This document shows, one piece after another, positions 61,467 to 64,000 of a DNA stretch of 64,000 bases. The stretch is from Nymphaea colorata (Eukaryota; Streptophyta; Magnoliopsida; Nymphaeales; Nymphaeaceae). The first letter of the stretch is position 1, and each line of letters starts with the position of its first letter. Below the pieces are notes generated by a model, which saw only the letters and a list, made by a program, of their open reading frames with translations, did no database searches and was not told the DNA's origin. The translations under genes and the position numbers were made by a program. The stretch covers positions 9,312,001-9,376,000 of the forward strand of contig NC_045150.1 of NCBI RefSeq assembly GCF_008831285.2, read 5' to 3'.

Positions 61467-64000
61467 CTAACTCCCACATGCCATGCACTCTTCTCGGTTT
61501 TCTAAGGAACAAACCATCTGCGCCATCTTGGTCTCAAGATCATCATCCTCCACTGCTGGTTTATCCTGATGTGTGCATTAAGTTATTTGGTGTCAGTAGA
61601 GAAATTGAAACAGGGAAATAGAGGCTAAAGTACAATATAATGACATAAATTATACAAAGAAAATGTCGTCACCTCAAGCATAGAGGCATCTACAGTGAAT
61701 TTGATTGCATCGGCCGCAGGACGGCAGCGTAGATAATGCATGCCTGTTTTCAAACCCTGCCAAGATGAACAGTTGATTACCAGTGATTAGCAAAAACCAG
61801 TCTGATTTCAGTATGAAACTTGTATCAAGAGAATGACAGCAAGCATGAACAGCATGGCAGGGCAGGTCAACTCCTTGTGGAGTTTCACAAAGAATTTAGC
61901 ATTTGGAGTCATTTAGGCCCCGTTTGATGGCACATAATTTTTTTGAGTGGAGATTTTTTCAAGGAAAAAAAATGCAAGGGAAGTGTACGGTCAGAAAAAT
62001 TCACTTTTCCCAAATCCCTGTTTGGACACGAAATTTTTTTTGCAGATTAACATGTCAAGTGGAAAGAAACCCCAAGCTGCAGAAGGAGGGAAGATTGGAG
62101 CTCGTCGTCCATTGCTAGCCAACTTTGGCAACACAATGGCAAATTTTGGCCACATAGTAAAAAGTTGGAGGAAAGATGATCCATTTTTCACCTCACTAAG
62201 AGTTTTTTCCAACAACGCTAATAGGCGGTCAGTTTTTCTTACAGCCGGGTCCCCGGGCTGGGCCCTCCACTTGTTGAGGGCCCGAAAACAGCAAAAAACC
62301 TGGCCCAGCCCATTAAGGATTAAAAAATAATTTTTTTGTTTTAATGATATATATTTTATTACTAAAATTATATTTCATATTTAAAAAATTTATTTTATAA
62401 ATTTTAAAAAATATTATTTTATTAAAACCGAGCCAGGCCTAACAGGCAAAAAGAAATGAACCAAAGGGTCCGACTTTTTTCCAAGGTAAAGTTACCCTCA
62501 TCGGGTGATTTTGGCAGGGATAAATTCCCTGCGTTTGATGTCGTCGTGGAAAGCCGTACAAAAAAGTAAATTTTATTTGATGCACAGTAAAATCCATGCT
62601 CATCAAACGGGCCTTAGGGATGCGTGCCATTACTAAAGAAGGCATCATTTGACCCGTGTTTTAGACCTGAGATCAAGTAAAGCTTGGCAACAATAAAAGA
62701 GGTGAGGGATGGAGGCGAGAAATAGATTTGAAAAGCTCCATCATGTATCCACATGCACTGATGCCAATATCAAACCAATGAACGTACATGACTCGCTAAT
62801 CCAGATATCTTACCTTAGACCAAGCATAGAAATGCAAAGAAGTAAGTTTCCCAAAATTAGGTTGGTCCATGTAGATGTTCAGACTCTGACTCTGATCTAT
62901 GTAGCACCCTCGGTCAATAGCAAGGTCCACCAGAATTTTTTGTTTGATCTCCCAAACGGTTCTGAAAAAATAACATCGAGTTTAACTACCAAAATAGAAG
63001 CTAAATAGGTGGGACGAGAAACACGTAAATAGTAGGATATGAATCTCCATACTTGTAAATTGATCTGAGATCAGCTGGAATCTCTGGGATTTTCTGAATG
63101 GAGCCATTCTCATATATTATTTTGTTCTTTAGAGAAGGAGACCAAAGACCCATTTCCGTCAAATCATTGAGAAGATGTTTGTTAACCACCACATATTCAC
63201 CACTGCAAACAATAGCAATTATCAGACAATTCTCAGATTCAGCTGAAAGAATGAGAGAAAGGGAAATGCCTAGAAAACAAACCTCAAAACCCTTCTACTG
63301 TAGATATTGGAAGTATACGGTTCTGGTAGATGCTGTGGGCATCAGAGCAACCAGAAGGGAATTCCTTAAGCCCTTGTTTGCAACCATTTCTCTTAAAGCA
63401 GGCCAATCCCACCGATTAGAAGGAGTTACTCCCCACATGTCAGGTTGGAAAATTCCCTGCATGAAATAGAAAAGGAAGGAGATAAATATATAGTAACCAA
63501 AGCATATTAAAATGCATAAAAATGAGTGATGATATACATATAGCCTCAGAGCAACTTCAACTTATTATAAACAGGCACACTGGCTGACATTCTGCTGAAT
63601 CTAAACTGCTTATGCATTGTTGTGCAAATGCACGACAGAGCATTTGGCCCTCATGCCTAAGTTTTCATGTCTCAGCATATAATTCTTGTTCTTAAAGGCA
63701 TCCAAATATTGTGGAGGATAGAATGTGAACAATAATGAAACGCAGCAGTGGACATTACGGTTCATAGACAAACCTTGCTTGCCGGACTCCCATGGTATGT
63801 CTCATAAGGGCCTTCTTTGGCAGAAAGTTCAGAAGAGGCTTTCAGAGCATTATAATAAATAGTTTCAAAAATGTCCTTGTTCAGTTGACGAGCCTAAGGC
63901 AGAAACAAAACAAATTTGAAGTCCAATCAGAAAAAATACAATAGCTGCAGGGCACAATAGAGCTAGTTTGGTGCAGTAACTAACCTCCTGTGAATCAAAA
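61467..64000 (-). pseudogene. RNR1 copy D (exons 11-17, runs off window), broken by a 29-bp deletion
   Basis: Counterparts of RNR1 exons: 17 (61565-61467, one extra Asp codon), 16 (61756-61673), 15 (62961-62814), 14 (63202-63053), 13 (63456-63283), 12 (63893-63774) and part of 11 (from 63985 past the window end). Splice sites are kept, and exons 12, 14, 15, 16 and 17 are open in the expected phase. Exon 13 lacks 29 bp between 63322 and 63323, the stretch coding for most of [10 protein letters not shown], which removes conserved residues and shifts the frame. Other changes are GMYYLRSR to GMHYLRCR, losing one of the paired tyrosines, and NIHMD to NIYMD. At the exon 15 donor this copy reads aag|gtaag, nearer consensus than the intact gene. 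It is a young pseudogene, or at best a gene coding a damaged protein; its 5' part lies outside the window. Confidence 0.92.
61918..62611. mobile_element. hAT-like non-autonomous element in RNR1 copy D intron 15, about 694 bp
   Basis: The ends ccccgtttgatgg and catcaaacggg are inverted repeats. It interrupts sequence that is continuous in the intact RNR1 intron 15 (gtccttcaggcatgagg at about 21899). Flanks catttagg on the left and ccttagg on the right fit an 8-bp target duplication of ccttcagg with later changes. The interior has a GC-rich part (62245-62310) and an AT-rich part. The same insertion is seen, truncated, at 47493. Confidence 0.8.

Noticed and set aside
1-64000. CRISPR array, bacterial operon or integrated virus
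   Set aside because: The repeats are microsatellites or transposon and segmental duplications. All recognised genes are plant nuclear genes with introns, and the reverse transcriptase pieces are of the LINE type.

Overview
The window is nuclear DNA of a flowering plant. The genes have many GT-AG introns, the proteins belong to plant-type families, and the spaces between them hold hAT and LINE debris, (TA)n and (GA)n microsatellites and tandem segmental duplications. I cannot name the species from sequence alone. I saw no rRNA, intact tRNA or CRISPR.

Layout. 1-2.6 kb: the 5' half of a minus-strand glucose-6-phosphate 1-epimerase-like gene; its last exons are not in the window. 2.6-10.4 kb: AT-rich intergenic DNA with microsatellites, a 34-nt perfect inverted repeat and a duplicated foldback. 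10.4-18.6 kb: a roughly 4.1-kb tandem duplication, each copy with one purine permease (PUP) gene of two exons. 21.4-26.6 kb: a complete 17-exon ribonucleotide reductase large subunit gene (RNR1, minus) with an E2F-type site upstream. 28.7-33.9 kb: a complete six-exon V-ATPase subunit E gene (plus). 36.6-40.7 kb: a complete five-exon GDSL esterase/lipase gene (plus). 42.9-46.1 kb: a LINE remnant and two hAT-type non-autonomous elements with 8-bp target duplications. 47-64 kb: decayed copies of the 21-41 kb block. These are broken RNR1 pieces, a copy of the DNA upstream of the V-ATPase gene, and the last exon of the GDSL gene, mixed with LINE and hAT transposase remains. From 61.5 kb to the window end lies another RNR1 copy, again broken.

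The main result is that RNR1, V-ATPase E and GDSL sit in an ancestral block that was duplicated in tandem at least twice. The derived copies keep order and orientation but have lost the V-ATPase gene and carry frameshifts and deletions in the rest. A transposon in RNR1 intron 15, present in both derived copies and absent from the intact gene, orders the events.

Functionally the intact genes are unrelated housekeeping or family genes: dNTP synthesis (RNR1), proton pumping (VHA-E), carbohydrate metabolism (epimerase), purine/cytokinin-type transport (PUP) and a secreted hydrolase (GDSL). Nothing suggests a joint pathway. Exon borders were read by hand from GT/AG sites and reading-frame continuity; no alignment or database search was run.
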